Shown: one piece after another, positions 1 to 14,824 of the stretch | How positions within the stretch are numbered: the first letter of the stretch is position 1 | Layout: each line of letters begins with the position of its first letter | Assembly (NCBI GenBank): GCA_018292915.2 | Contig: JACVVK020000035.1 | Coordinates: 2,467,501 to 2,531,500 of the forward strand | DNA from: Batillaria attramentaria | Taxonomy: Eukaryota > Mollusca > Gastropoda > Batillariidae | Length of the DNA: 64,000 bases | Direction of reading: 5' to 3' | Program-made: the position numbers and the translations under genes | The notes under the pieces: generated by a model | Database searches by the model: none | What the model was told of the DNA's origin: nothing | Seen by the model: the letters and a program-made list of their open reading frames with translations, nothing else

Positions 1-207
1 GTGAATGAGAAGCACATAGGAAATTCATAAATGAAAGGCGCTTGAATTGGGGCAGTGAACAAAATCCAGCCTTTCCCGGACAACTGATAAAAAGATGGCT
101 GCTGTATAAAGCGCTGCTGTATAGTGGAGAACATAATAACATCACTGAGCAGGGTTTCCTGCATATCTAAAATCATACTTTTTTCCTGGGAAGAAAAAGT
201 GACATAA

Positions 208-258
208 AAAGTGAGTGTGTGTGTGTGTGAGTGAGTGAGTGAGTGAGTGAGTGAGTGA

Positions 259-299
<41 letters not shown>

Positions 300-433
300 T
301 GTGAGTGAGTGAGTGAGTGAGTGAGTGAGTGAGTGAGTGTGTGAGTGAGTGAGTGAGTGAGTGAGTGAGTGTGTGAGTGAGTGTGTGAGTGAGTGAGTGT
401 GTGAGTGAGTGTGTGAGTGAGTGTGAGTGTGTG

Positions 434-496
<63 letters not shown>

Positions 497-497
497 A
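208..497. repeat. Compound GTGA/GT microsatellite
   Basis: About 290 bp of alternating GTGA and GT units on the plus strand. It creates long spurious open frames of His-Thr or Ser-Leu-Thr repeats on the minus strand, which should not be read as genes. Confidence 0.95.
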
Positions 498-1723
498 TGG
501 TTTGTTTTGGTCATTTCTGGATTTTACTTCTTTCAAATTTCACTGACTTTATGTAAAAATATATACGTGTCTGTGTAGAGTAAAACCACTTCTTTTTTTT
601 TCATGTGACATACCCAACTCATGATTCTCTAACAGCAGAAGGTCTACCCCCATCTCTGCCCCCATCAAAACACCCTTCAGTTCCGCACTAATTTCAAAAA
701 TCAAATCAGTGACAAAGAAATAACACAAAAAAGAAAATGAAGAAAGGAAAGCAAGTGTGCTAACGATTTACAAAAATATTTGATATCATTGTGTAGGGCT
801 GTTTCTCTCTCTGTGGGTAGGTACTGGTAGATAATGCTTAAAACCGCTCTCTATCTCTCTCTCTCTGAACTTCACTAGATTTTACAAATGAAGTTTAATA
901 AAAAGTTTGTAACACTTCTGCATTGTAAACTTGGTCTGAAACAGAACAGTAAAAAAAAAAAAAAAAAAACCCACTTAACAGCCAAAACTGAAAGCAAACT
1001 CACAAACTTAATACAGAAACAAAACAACTGAAAATAAACAGCCAGTCTCATGACAAGCTAATGTCCCATGGCTCGCCATCAGCAAAACTTCATTTCACAA
1101 CACGGGGATTCACTCGCAACACAGACAATCCCGGAATATTGCTGCAAACTGATCGCAACAAGTGGCTTTCAAAGCGTCTTGCTGGCCATCACGAGAGTTC
1201 AGCTTTGACACAAATCTGGCTAGGGATCACATGACGTGAGATTCTGTTGTCTGCCAGATAGCTTCTGACACCCTGCTCTGTGTTCGGTCTTCAAGACAGC
1301 GTTGTATTTTGATGTGCAGGGAGCAGGACGTTGCTGGTGGCAGTGGTGGAATCAGTACCATTTTGAAGTCCTGGACGTTTTCTGCAAGTCTGGACCCCAA
1401 GAAACTTTGCGCTAGGTTGGATGCGATGGAGGAGACCCGCGTCTGGGAACCTCCAGAGATGAGCCATGGATTCCAAATGGGCTCCGGGTTCTGCTGCGCC
1501 TGGGCTGTTTGACATGGATGGACTGAGGTGTTTGACATGGATGGACTGAGGTGTTTGAAGGCCCAAGGTGCTGATAGTGTGAATGCGTATTGCTATCACA
1601 ACTTTAATGGTCGTCAAGCATACTGCCACTAGCACAATGCCATCCACACTTTTTGCTTTTGACTGCATACAAGGAGTGTATGGGTTTTTTGTTGTTGTTG
1701 TTGTTTTTTTTTTGGTTGTTTTT

Positions 1724-2020
1724 TTAATGATTTTATTGTCCCTTTCAGGAAATCTGGGCTGCTTCCCCCAGGGGAAGCACGTCACCACAGTATACCCCAA
1801 TCTACCTCTCCAATTTTTCAACTTTGCTGGGGGAGGAAACACACATAACCAAGAGAGAAATCCCCAATGCGTAGCCCAGTAGACAGGAAATACTGGTGCC
1901 ACATATCACAAGCTCAACCTGGGCTCGAGCATGTCCTTTGCCGTGACAGAGGTGACGGCAGTGCGGTAGTGCAGCGGCTAAGTCCGACGCGCTATCTATT
2001 GGACCACCGCTCATTCCATG
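1724..2020 (-). mobile_element. tRNA-derived SINE, family 3, copy 1
   Basis: The sequence is closely related to 7190-7478. Read on the minus strand, the right end gives a tRNA-like head with a B-box-like GGTTCGAG-type motif, followed by a body rich in CCCCAG and GGGGAAGC words. It ends near a T/A-rich stretch. No target duplication was identified. Two copies in one window support a dispersed SINE. Confidence 0.6.
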
Positions 2021-2109
2021 GCCACTATCATTTAGTTTAGGATCCTTAACAAGCAAATTTGATATTTATCAATGCATGTGTGTATAAAGGCAAGATAGGC
2101 AAAGTAAAC

Positions 2110-2610
2110 TTTTTTTTTTTTTTTTTTTGCTGCTCCAACTCTTTTGCCAGTTTCAGTGATGTTCTTCCCAGGTAATGGGTGGAATCCACAGAGGGCTCGC
2201 AAGCTGGGGCAATTTTTATTATGCGTGATGATGGAGATGAGGATGATGGTAAGATGATGCTATGGAGGTCCGTGTGGTTTGGGACTGCGGGACAGGGCCG
2301 CATTCCACGCTTCCTGTGATGAATATCCCGGCATTAACCAGGCCCGGGAACTACAGCACCTGCGGTGCTGGCCGTGTAATCATCCACATCATAAGACATG
2401 TCATACCAAGGGAAGCACCCCCAAAGTCGCATCCGTGAAGTGGGTGAATCTCGGCTGTGTGGCAACAGCCTCCCCATTGGGCCCATAGCACACCCGCTCT
2501 GGGTAGGAGCCGACCTAGGTAGGAAAAATCCTGCTTGCCTTGGCTGGGACTCAAACCCAGGTCCCCTGGTCCATGGTCCGAAGTGCTAACCATTACACTA
2601 CGGGGGCCGG
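2110..2610 (-). mobile_element. tRNA-headed SINE, family 1, full-length copy
   Basis: On the minus strand the element begins at the right end with a tRNA-like head containing an A-box-like word (AGTGTAATGGTTAGCAC) and a B-box-like word (GGTTTGAGTCCC). It ends at the left with a 19-bp poly(A), seen as poly(T) at 2110-2128. The body matches 18501-18816 and the split copy at 25600-27790. A perfect target duplication was not seen; flanks AAAGTAAAC and TAAGCAAAC are only similar. Confidence 0.8.
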
Positions 2611-2898
2611 TAAGCAAACGATTTTGCACGTGAATTTCACTTTATCTGGTGAGGAAAAATACCCACAAAATTGAGGCTGACATGGTATTCATATCCGGAA
2701 CCTCAGGATCTACATACTTGAACCACTTGGCAAAATTCCTCTGTCTAATGAATAAATGACTAAACGAATGAATGAATGAATGACTGAACAAATGACTGAC
2801 CGAACGAACAAACAAAAGTACAAATGAATGAACGTATAAATAAATGATGTATATAAAGTGGTGCAAACCCCAAACCCTATCCATGCGTGGCCTCTTAC

Positions 2899-4204
2899 CT
2901 CCGACACTTTTGACATCTCCGAGGCGAAACTGGCAGCCAGGTCCTTAGCTTCGTCTGCCACAAACGTGATGAGCTCCTGGTAGATGTCGTTCAAGCGTGG
3001 CAGAAGACCTTCGTGGATCGCTGAGCAGTCCACGAAGAACATGCCATTCTCAGAGATGAAGTTGCGGTCAAAGTTGCGGACTTTCTCTGACCACAGGCGC
3101 ACCTCTGTCAGTTTTTGCTGAGAACGATGATAATGAAAAGCAAATTAGTGACAACACAGTAGAGGGGTGATAAATCAGGCCATTACAGTGAAAGTCAAGT
3201 AACAACACTGAAAACCACGCCAAGGAATGCGTGTAGTAATAAAGTTTTGTATAGGAACTTGTAATGCCCGTACATCTCGTTCACAGTGACAAATTTACAA
3301 GTCTTGCTGAAAATCTATAGCAGATCTGAACCACTCACCAAATCAAACTTGACTAGAACAGGAAAAGCCTTAACCCCCGCCCCCCACCCCACCCCAACCA
3401 ACCCATCTATCCACCCCTTTCTAAATCGAGGGTAAGTGGGTGGGTGTTTGTGAATTTAATGTCCTTTTCCATTATGCATGTGTAATATAAAAGATGGGGC
3501 AACAAAAAAAGGTGAACACAAATATTTGGCCCCAGCTGGGATTCAAACTCACAAAGCGAGTATTGAAAGTCCAACGTTCTACCATTCAGCCATCCCAGCT
3601 CCCCTTCTAAAGTGGAAATCAAGCCAAAACATAAAACTGCACAAAATGTTTACTAATTTGGGTTTTACATTCCAGAGACTTTTGCCGTTTTACTTCTGTT
3701 GCTGACATCCGCTACAACTGACCTCGATGGTGAAGGCAGCTGCACCTCGGAATTCTTTGGCTGAAGCCTCATTCCAGCGCCGGCAGAAGGTGTGAATCTC
3801 GTTGAGCCAGTTGTTGTACTCACAGTAGCCGTCGATCTCATCCAGCGCTGCCTGCATTAACTCCTGCTGAACCCGCAAGGCCGCCTGATACTCGTCGCTG
3901 CAAAGGAAAGCAGAATTGTCTGATGCACACAGTTTCAAAAGGCCCCTGCTACTCTGGTACAAGAACTTACATAAATACAGCTTCAAGCGCAGCATGGGTC
4001 CTTGTCACTCACTTCAGGTGTGTGTCCAGAGCTACGTGCCCTTCCATTCACATCAGTTCAAGTTATCTGCACTAAAATAAATAAAGCCATTACGCGCTCC
4101 ACCCAATCGCTCAGTAATCTCACCAGCGCTGTCAGACAGGTAAGTGTAGAAATAAGAGAAAGAGAATAAAAACCAAAGTGGTTAGGGCTAAGATGTGAAT
4201 GCAT

Positions 4205-4270
<66 letters not shown>

Positions 4271-4935
4271 GATTGTACAAGCATGTATGTGTGTGTTTGT
4301 GTCTGCCTGTGTGTGCCTGCATGCGTGATCTTGTCAATGTCTTATAGCATTAGTTGTTCTTGTAACTGTTGTTTTGCATCAGCTGTTGTGCAGTTGGAAA
4401 GGAACTCACTCCATGGCCAGCTTGTCCTCGAGACTGGCGTGTGAAAGGGGGGAGTACTGGCCCACAAAGCCCTCCCCGCGTACGGACAGCGCCTCGTTCC
4501 TGCGGGACGACACCACAAGATCCGGGGTAGCCACGCCCAAATCATCCTCATCCTTTGTTGGTGTGACTGCACACACATCATGTTTTGGGGGAAAATGAGA
4601 GAGAATAGGTACAGAAATGGGACAGAAATTGCATGTTCATTTTGAGCCTGACCTTCCAGCATTGATCCAGAAAAGAAGGCCTATAAAATACAGGGCACTT
4701 ACACACTTTTTTTCTTCTTCTCTGATGATAGCAGACCTGCTGAGGCTTACCAAAAACAAAACCAAAAAAAGTAAAGAAAAAGTGGATAATAATAATATTA
4801 AAATCATGTCTGAAGACCTTTCTCTTTCGTCAAGCTTTTGATAGTTAACTTCTGTTGATTCAGTTTGGGTTTGTTTGGGTTTTTTTGTGCACCATGAAAT
4901 GTTTGATGTCACTGTACCTGCCAAATTGGATGTTA

Positions 4936-5001
<66 letters not shown>

Positions 5002-8000
5002 TTAAACGCAGCGAGTCCTTGGTACTTGGTGAGCAGCACTCTATGATAAATGTATTATTATTAATAACAACGATGAATATGACATTGGCGCCTTTTCTGC
5101 TTTCTTGGGTCGAAGTGTCATCTAACATGCAAATTCACAAAAACCACATGCACTCACAAAGACACCTGAGAACACATGACAATCACGCAGTGCATTGGGT
5201 CAGATCAGCTGTTTATGTTTCAGGATTAGGATTTGCATGTCTTTTTCGTTTGAGGGCTGGACATTTCCAAAGGATGTGAAAGGACCAATCTACCCCAACT
5301 GGACATTTCCAAAGGACGTGAAAGGACCAATCTACCCCAACTGGACATTTCCAAAGGACGTGAAAGGACCAATCTACCCCAACTGGACATTTCCAAAGGA
5401 CGTGAAAGGACCAATCTACCCCAACTGGACATTTCCAAAGGACGTGAAAGGACCAATCTACCCCAACTGGACATTTCCAAAGGACGTGAAAGGACCAATC
5501 TACCCCAACTGGACATTTCCAAAGGACGTGAAAGGACCAATCTACCCCCAACTGGACATTTCCAAAGGACGTGAAAGGACCAATCTACCCCCAACTGGAC
5601 ATTTCCAAAGGACGTGAAAGGACCAATCTACCCCAACTGGACATTTCCAAAGGATGTGAAAGGACCAATCTACCCCAACTGGACATTTCCAAAGGACGTG
5701 AAAGGACCAATCTACCCCAACTGGACATTTCCAAAGGATGTGAAAGGACCAATCTACCCCAACTGGACAATTTCTTGCACAAGCATCACCAATGCCAATT
5801 ATGTTTGTCTGCAGTGAAAATCAATTTTAAAAGAACAACCAACAAAACAAAAAAAAGAAAGAAAAACAGCGTCCTCACCAACACGAGGCAGAGTCGGAAC
5901 AGGAAAGCTGTCGTCAAAGTCCTTGCTTGTGGCAATGGACGTGTCATGCTCGGCAACACTTCTATCCACAGTCCCGTCCCCAAGCTGAGAGCCGTGTTCT
6001 GACGTTGCTGCTGTTGTGCTGTCATGCTTCCGCGCCGAGCTGATCTGGGACATGGACACGCTCTTCAGGTCCAGTTGTGTCTGGCTGCCCGTCGTCCTGC
6101 GGCAAACAAGGGAATATTCACCGCTAGAAGTGTGCTGAATCTCACATCAGTTCCTAACGCTTTGTTTCTCACAACTGACAACTTGGCTCGGAAAGCCCCC
6201 AAGGCCGAAGCCCCGCCCCTTTACTCTGCCGTATATTAGCGAAACACAGTACATCCATGACATCACTGTCATGCGAAAAGGGGTGATTTCAAGATGAAAG
6301 AGACTGGCGTAATGGTCTTTTTCCTCAAATGACGTCAATGGACTTTCTGCTTTCTTTCCATGTTTCAGTCATATCAAACTTCACGTGCTTCCCTCGTAAT
6401 GTCCAGCAAAAAGTTTGCCAGACCACGCCACGTGTTGTGTTCATCATGCCACTGGCTGAATTCTGGGGGCTCTGCCCTTTTGATCGACAGGAGTGGGGTC
6501 GTCAATTCTTACCATGTCAGGTACGCAGGTACCTATTCTCCTGCCCTGCAATCAATATCTGTCTTCTCGCCAACACCAAAACGTGAGGTCTATCCATCAG
6601 TGACTGTAGAGTGTTCTCCCTTTGAAAACAACCATTGAGGAACCATTACTCTTGCCTGACTCTGCAAACAGCGGCCCAAACCTGAAGTAAGTCATGGCGG
6701 GCCGAGGGAAGGGAACCGGAGTAACAGGGAACCCCCCTCCAGGAAACAAAAATATGATGAACATTCATTTTCATTAATGAATCAAGCATAATAACTTATT
6801 CTGCTTACTTTGAATCCTGAATCTGGACAGAGTCTTTATCCTGGGCGTCATCACGGACAGACCCGTCCATGGGGATGGCACGACTACACAACACAGACGG
6901 AATCCCCCTCAAGGTGTTGTTCAGGATTCGCTGAAACTTCTCCTTTGATGGGGACAGGCACAGGGTATCTGGGAAAAAGAGACACAGACAATTATGTTTG
7001 AAGATGAGAAGAAATGACCCAAGAGTATGGGGTTTAACTTTTTTGTGACAACGTGCTCAGTAACAAGTATTTTGGTGTGCGTCTCACATGCTCCGTTCAG
7101 CCAATGAAAAACATCATAGAATTCCAAAGAGAAAAATGAAAACTGTTGGAGAGCATTCTTTCAGTTTCTTAGCCCTGCATGTCTGAACTCACTTTATTAT
7201 CCCTTTTGGGGAATTTGGGCTGCTTCCCCAGGGGCACTGTGCAGTGCAGCACCACCCAATACCTATCATATTTTTTTCAATTTTCTTGGGGGAGGAGAGC
7301 CAGATAACCTGGAGAGAAACCCCCGATGAGCAGCCCGGTAGCCAGGAAAAAACTATCACTTATCACAAGCTCGACCAGGGCTCGAACCCATGCTCCATCA
7401 CCGTGACAGCTGCAATGGCCGTACAGTAGCACAGCAGATCAGTCTGATGCACTTCGTATTAGACCACCACACACCCCAGTTATCCAAGTTCCCATTATTC
7501 ACGAACAAAAAAGTAACTGGGAGGGGCAGCGGACATACCTTGCTTGTTGAAGACAAGATTGGCTTTGAAGCATCCGTCGCGTGGAGCACTGGGCCCGATT
7601 GCCAGCACGGAACTGGTAAACTCCATGACCTGTGTCTTGGTGATTTGGAACAGGTGTTCCACAATCATCTGGTCCACCAGCTTGACAAAGTTCCCCAGTC
7701 GTCTGCAACGGCAACAGCGTGGGTAAACAAACTGCAAGGTACCTCACCAAACCACGTCAAAATTCATGTGCATGTTTGTTTCTGGTGCCTGTCTTGCCTT
7801 CATATATATATATATATACAAGCATGCGTAAATATCAAGCCTGAACCGATCAATAAATTTCCACCATTCTTTTTGCTGTTCCTACAGGCATGTTCCATGC
7901 AAAAATTGTTCATTTGATGAGCGCAATTCGGATTTTTGCAAATGCTCAACCCCCCCCCCCCCCCCCCTGTTCACCACCACCATGTACACCACCACCATGT

Positions 8001-11000
8001 ACACCTCCACCATGTACACCACCACCATGTACACCACCACCATGTACACCACCACCATGTACACCACCACCATGTACACCACCACCACCATGTACACCAC
8101 CACCATGTACACCACCACCATGTACACGACCACCATGTACACCATGACTGCTCCACCAATGGCTGTTACCATGACTTGGATTATTAAGTCTTCGGCAGTT
8201 ATTTGATTTGATGATCTACAAGTTTAATAACAGACATCACACATTACCTTGTTGCTTTGTTGGCTATCTGTAAGTTGTTCCACCTCTCGTCCTGCTTGAT
8301 CTTCTGCAGGTGCAGCGAATCCTTGGAGCTGAAACATAACCCAGCGAGACTTGCCAGCTGAAAACAACTTCACACCAACAGGGTTTCTGTTGTATTTTAC
8401 TCCTGCAATGTCACTCTCTTGGTGCACTCGCAGAGAAGACACGGGATACAACAGGATAGAACTCCAATACTTTATTAACAGAAGATGCGTGGAGAACAAA
8501 CTCATGAAAGAAGAAGAACCCACAGAACGCTGTGCAGGGCTGCTTACATACTAACAGGTCAGATCTAGAACATACCTCAATTTACTGGCAAGTATGGAAT
8601 CTTTCCAAGGTTACGTAATCTACTGATTTTACTGCACCAGCATGTTCTGGGATGGTCTAGAAATTTCCATCGAAATGCAGTGGCTTTTCAGGATCTCTAC
8701 AACAGTTTCATATCGATTCTATTTTTTTTAAACGTCCAATTACTTTCTAACCAAGGCGGGCATATTCTGAAATTATTTCTGCTTAACAGTGGACAATATT
8801 CCTATACTTTTACGGTCAGCCAGGATATTCAGGTCTGATTATAGTTCCCACGGACAGGAGGCCCCAACATCATCACAATGAATGACCAAGCAAAACAATT
8901 AGTTTGTGTACTCACAAGAAAGTCTTCTTCTTCACTTGCTCCTCGCAGTACCTTGTCCTCTTCATGCACTCCTCCGCTGTCGTGTCCACCACCAGCTTGC
9001 AGTATCTGTACACACAAAGACAAAACATTCACGATGATGTGTAAGGGTGAGTCCTGTTTGTATGTCACCGGCAGACATTTAGTTTCCCGGAAGGGATTAA
9101 TAAAGTATTGATTGATTGATTGATTGATTGAGTGCGTGGGTGTTTGGGAGCTTAATGTCCTATTCCACCACATATCCCTTATCCATATGGGTGATATCAA
9201 AGACGGGGCAACGAGAAAAGGGTCAGCACATATATTTGGCCCTAACCCGGATCCGAACTCATGACCCAAGCACTGAAAGTCCAACACTCTACCTTTGGCT
9301 ATCGTGGCTGCCCCATGATGATGTTTAACACTGATCTGTGGCAACATACTTCCCTGGTGTGTAGCAACATGAATTTCAAACAGGGGATAACAAAGTTGTT
9401 ATAAAACAGACAGAAAAGAATAAATGTCAAAAATAATAATAAGAAAAGAAGATTTACCTGAAGAACTTCACGAGGATCTTCTCCGCCTGGATGTTCTTGT
9501 AGTTGATGTTGTTCTCATACTCCCCCAGCTGGTACGTCATGCTGTACAAACAACACACACATGATGCTTGTACAATACGATTTCAAACGGACCTCACTGC
9601 TACTAAATACTTTGTGGAACTACCAACAGGGGTGATTCTTTTCTTTCATTCCAATCCTGAAAACCCAACAACAGGGTTGGCAAGGGAAAAAAGAAGCAGA
9701 GGCTTGAAAACTCAAATGGGGGCGGGGGCTGAATGGCATGGTGCAGCAGTGATCGCAGTGTGTTTTCTTTATTCTACAACTAAGACTTGTACAGTAGTTG
9801 TTTTGACCAGATGTGGCAAAATACAGTCCCTTCGTCACATTTTTTTAGCCAAAGGCCATATTTCTGGTTAAGGCCAGCCTCTTTATCTAGCCATTCTTTT
9901 CCTCCATTTGTTTTTGCAGTTGTTGTCGTTGAGGTGTGCCTCTGTTTCCCCAGAAATAAACCACATCTTTGCATTTTGTGGCGATAGAGGTGGAAGTGGA
10001 AACTCCATTTGCATGACAGAAAAAATTGGATCGGTGCTTTTGCAAAACAAAACAAAAACTAGCTGTTAAAAAAAAAGAGGAAAATGTTCAATATGGAATT
10101 CCATAAAATATGGAAAGAAAATCACCCCTGCACTCAGTTTCTCGTTGCTAGCCCATCTGTTTGGGGTTTTGTTGTTGTTGTTTTTTTGGGGGGTGGGGGG
10201 GGGGGGTTGTTTGGGGTTGTTTCCACATTCAGCAGCCCTGTAAAATTTGTGCTGTGGGTGGAGACGGTGGAAACGCAGAACATCATACTTACTCTGTTTC
10301 AAACGGCAGGAACTGTACAGTCAGCAGCTCCTTCAGTAACCTAAGAGGAAAAATACCAGTTACACAAGTCACTGAATCAACAATCAACATAAAACACCTA
10401 ATCTAAGAGGTCAGAAGTTGGGTGAGCAACAGTTCAAGCGGCAGTATGAAGCAACTCGAGCAGCTCATTGCTGAGTGGCCGGCACAGGGCTACACAGTAC
10501 AAATGTTTTCTGCTAACTGTGTTGCTGTATGTGAGACACATAATCAGCAGTTTTAGGCAGCAAAAGAACATTCTGAATTTCATCAATCTTTTTAATATAA
10601 AAAGCTGCTGTTGGATTCAAAAAAACAAAACAAACACAAAATCGACAAAAAAGCACTTTACACTATGTTTACTGCAGTGTGTATCATTTATCATAATTTA
10701 TTCGAGGGGGGGGGGGGAGGGGGAGTTAAAAACGCAGCAAGGATTAAACAAGAGGCATTTTGCGACACCCCCAGAATATAAAACTAAGAGCCCCCCCTGC
10801 CCCCCCCCCCCCAATGTATTGTTGATTAAAGAGACAAAACCCAAAACTGACCTTGAGATCTGCAGGAGAGCTGCACCAAACGCCGGAACGTTGCTCAGGA
10901 GGCGTTCGCTGACCTTCTTCTGTCTGCGCTGGAAGTCAAGGTACAGCTTATTGCTGCGCCATCTGGAAATTTCAACACTACTTGTTTAGGCGATGGAGTC

Positions 11001-14000
11001 ATCAGTAAGATCAAAGGCAGAGCTTCAGACGGAATGAGGATGTGAAATTCCTTATGACAGGTGGAAGCACTGAGCATGCAAGAGATTTAACTTGACGAGA
11101 CAAGGTGGTCATGTCGTACCTCTCACCCTAGTGAGTGAATTCCGACTTGACATACATTCGGGATTCTCTCATGTTACAAACCTTACTCCCTAAACTTGCT
11201 GTTCATAAAAGAGAGAGAGAGTGCATGCATACGTGCATGTGCGTGTGTATGTGCATGTATCTGTGTGAGGCTGGGGAACTGGTGAGCGAGAAATAAAGAG
11301 ACCCAGGCGAGGGTGCTGGGGCAGCATCCTGCTGGGGGGCCCAGGGTGGCAAACGTCCACAGAAGGAAACAAATTATAGCATGTTCAAAAGCATTTAGTA
11401 GCCTCTATTGGCACCAAAAAGTAAACTTATTAACATCATTCCATTTTCTTTGGCGGAAACTTCAACTGTTTTCTTCCTTTGTCCTAAATGGGGGGAGGGT
11501 GGGGGGTGGGGGTGTTTGTGTGTTTGGAGGGAGGGGGTTTTAGTAGCTACGCTCACCGCCGGAACATCTTCAACTTGAGGTAGTTTTTGAAGAAAGGGAT
11601 GGCAGACACTGCCTTCCACAGGACAGCCTGTTTCTGCCACTCTGCCAGCGTCAAGCTCTCCGATGGCTGGTCCGGGTACACGTGCAGCACGCCGAACGAG
11701 GAAAACACGAAGTGCTCAGGGTTGACCTGAATGTAAAACGTTACTGTCAGTGCTATTTTTGGTGCATGCAGCTAAGAGCTTTAAGCACCAAGGTGCCATG
11801 AACAGCTAGCGAGACTGGCAATGATGGACAGGCACGGCCATTTCAAATTCGAATCAGCCGACCATTATTTTTTTCTCGGAAAACTATCCACACCAAGCGA
11901 CTGAGGCTGATTTGGTCTCTAAGTGTGTGATTATTGTGGTCAAAATCTTGAAGTGTGACCTCATTTGTGGCACAGACCTAAGACGTCCGGTCTGTCCGGT
12001 CAGAAGCAGATTTAGACACGCCCATTTTTACATAGCAATCGACCTTCCTCTTTGAAATGCTGCAAGCTACAAACCTTGTCCTCTGCCACTGAAATGAGCT
12101 TGTATGGTGCAAAGTGTCGTGAAGGTGCCAGGTTGAAGTGGATGGACTTGATCTCTCCTGTGTGTTTGCAGCGGGCAAAGTAGCGAACTGCCTCTCGTCC
12201 GTTCATCAGCTAGTAAAAATAAGATTAAAACTTTTGAAGGCTTAAGTATCCTTTCAAGAAAAAAACAAAACAAAACACTATAAATAAATAAATGAATAAA
12301 TAAATAAATAAATAAATAAAAGGACATCATATCTTCATCAGACATCAGTCACAGACCAATTCAATTTTGAAATTCAAGATTCCAGATTCAAACGACTTTA
12401 TTGTGTCCATCAAGAACAAATTTGTTTTTTGACCAGGGGCATGAATAAATAAAACTCTTATTGAATCTTATTTATTCATGCCTCTGGTCAAATGTCCCGA
12501 GTACTTGCTAACCCAGGCAGACATATTGAGGGTTCACTGCCAGAACATACTATCGATACAGATAGATAAAAGAGAGATAGTACACTCCGGCAGGCAACCC
12601 TCAATATGTCCTATCATTTCTGCGCCACAACGGACAAAATTCAGACAAGTGTCCCATAATTTTACTCAGCCAGGACACTTGTCCTACTGTAGATGCCACA
12701 GCCGCGAAAAACAGGAAATTGACAAGTACGCGAGATCTGGGCTGCTCCCCCTGAATTGAATTTGAAAACTAGAAACGGATCTAGAGGGAAAATTATACGA
12801 ATCAATGCATCATCAATAAAACAGAGATATTACTTAGTGTATAAGATCAGAGTAGTCTCATGTTAGAAAGGACAAAACCCTGTGCTAGCCTCGCAACACC
12901 AACACCTTGGCATATCAGAATAATTATAATGACCACAAAGTGGTGTGCAAAAACAACACAGACGCCTCCATGGAATATGTGAACACACACTGTGCGCTGC
13001 ATCTTATAATTGTACTTTTAATACAACAGTGTGTGCATCCAGAGATGCTGAAAGACATCAAGGACAAACATTTGTCTAGGGATGGTGAGCACGGCCTCGA
13101 AAGTCACAGGAGGAGCATGCTGTTCACATATTCCATGGAGATGTCTGTGTTGTTTTTGCACATCACTTTGTGGTCACTTCATTATAAATGCATGCGTCAA
13201 TGTGTTAATGCTGCGAGGCTAGCGTGGATTTAGTCATTTATAACATAAGACTACTCTGATCTTATATGTGACCTGTTCTCACAAAAGGGACCGCAAGTCG
13301 AAAATTATCAATTTTGAGATATGTATGTTACTGCAATCTATTGGTTATGCAGTTTAATTCAATATAAGAATGGAAGCTGTACTACTAAAATTGACATCAA
13401 CATTGACACTGAGATATCAGCAGTAGAAGTTGGCTACTCACAAGGCGGCCATACTGACCCCTGGCACTCTTTTCGCCTGTAGCGGCGTTCGGCCCAGCGC
13501 GACTTATGGTCCCTTTCGCGATAACGGGTCACATATAGGAACATGCGCTTACCGGGGGTTCCTTCTTCGGTGGCGGCTTCATTTTGCCGACAGCGACAGC
13601 TTTTACTGTCGACCGTCGCCATGAGTCCCATACTTTTTTCTTGTGATCAACTTTGGGCTGAAAAATGTCCAAGCTTTAGTTTAAAAACGCAGAAGACAAG
13701 TTTTGCTGGCAGGAAAATAATGCAAAATAACACACCATTGAGTGACAGAAGTGAAAGGCGTAGTATGACAAATAGGACATGGGGTCATGTGTGGCGTTGA
13801 TTTTGGGGACTCTCTTCCGCGACTGTGCTAGTTTGTACACCTGTAGTGATTTTTGTTATCACAAAAAGTGTGATTTTTCCCGATATTTGTAGCTAGAGGG
13901 CAAGGTGCACGTCAGGGGGTTGAAACAGGACGCAAGCTGCCAGTGAAGCTGGGACTTTTTGCGAACAAGGCTGGCAGGGGTGAGGTGAGTGCAAGAAAGT

Positions 14001-14157
14001 AGACTTGGGTCACTCTGGCGAGGGCTCACAGTAACAGAAACATTGGATTGTTTTCAACACCTGCCAGCTGCATGCTCCTAAATGGTCTGTGCATGGTAAT
14101 GGGCGGGGGTGAGGTTCAGTGTAGGTGTTAACACTATGGAGATAGTTGTTTCCCTGT

Positions 14158-14218
<61 letters not shown>

Positions 14219-14376
14219 ACACAAACATACAAGAAACAAGTCATCCATCCATTGTCTGGGGAGGCTAAAGATGTACGGCTAAAACTATCACTGAAATGGC
14301 TGCTGAATATGGTGGCCCTGCAAACCCCATAGGAGAAAAAAATAAAAGACAGAAAACCTGGAGTTAACAGATGGAC

Positions 14377-14447
<71 letters not shown>

Positions 14448-14783
14448 TTGCATGATGTGCTCTATGTGTGTTACTGCACTGACAACCTTATTAAGATCCT
14501 CTGGAAGGTCAGTGCTGAGAGCCAGAGCGGTTGTGCCAAGACAGTGATTCCAAATGGACTCACCTGCACACAAAACAAACATGCAAACAAGTGAAGACTA
14601 AAAACCCAATTTGTTGAGATCAGTGAAGGGTGGTTATTCCTTAATTTGTGTATGTCTGTGTCTGAGAAAGACGGAGAAAGAGAATGAAATGAAATGAAAT
14701 GCAACTTTGAAATGAAACTTTATCTGTCAACGGTAAAAGACATTGGTCCAGTGGTCCAGTTTTCATTCTTGCCGTTGCTAGTG

Positions 14784-14824
<41 letters not shown>

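Larger units (their letters stand above)
1..2898. other. Left flank, probably intron of the dynein heavy chain gene
   Basis: No exon could be supported here. The dynein gene on the minus strand leaves its last visible exon at 2899 through a good donor, so this stretch is expected to be intronic. It contains a GT/GA microsatellite, two SINEs, a 25-bp direct duplication near 1508-1556, an A-run near 950 and otherwise unremarkable AT-rich sequence. An open minus-strand frame at 1227-1538 has no convincing splice sites or family resemblance. Confidence 0.5.

Noticed and set aside
142..514. Long His-Thr/Ser-Leu open frames
   Set aside because: Translation of a GT/GA microsatellite; the same applies at the other CA/GT runs.
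1227..1538. 103-codon minus-strand frame as another dynein exon
   Set aside because: No dynein tail pattern and no convincing donor; it also covers a 25-bp direct duplication.
2560..2610. tRNA gene
   Set aside because: A and B boxes are those of a SINE head; no full cloverleaf, and the same head recurs with SINE bodies.
5259..5770. CRISPR-like array or repeat protein
   Set aside because: There are no spacers: units are contiguous 42-bp copies in an intron of a eukaryotic gene.
7890..8206. Pro/His/Thr-rich repeat proteins
   Set aside because: A 15-bp minisatellite plus C-run gives open frames in all three phases.
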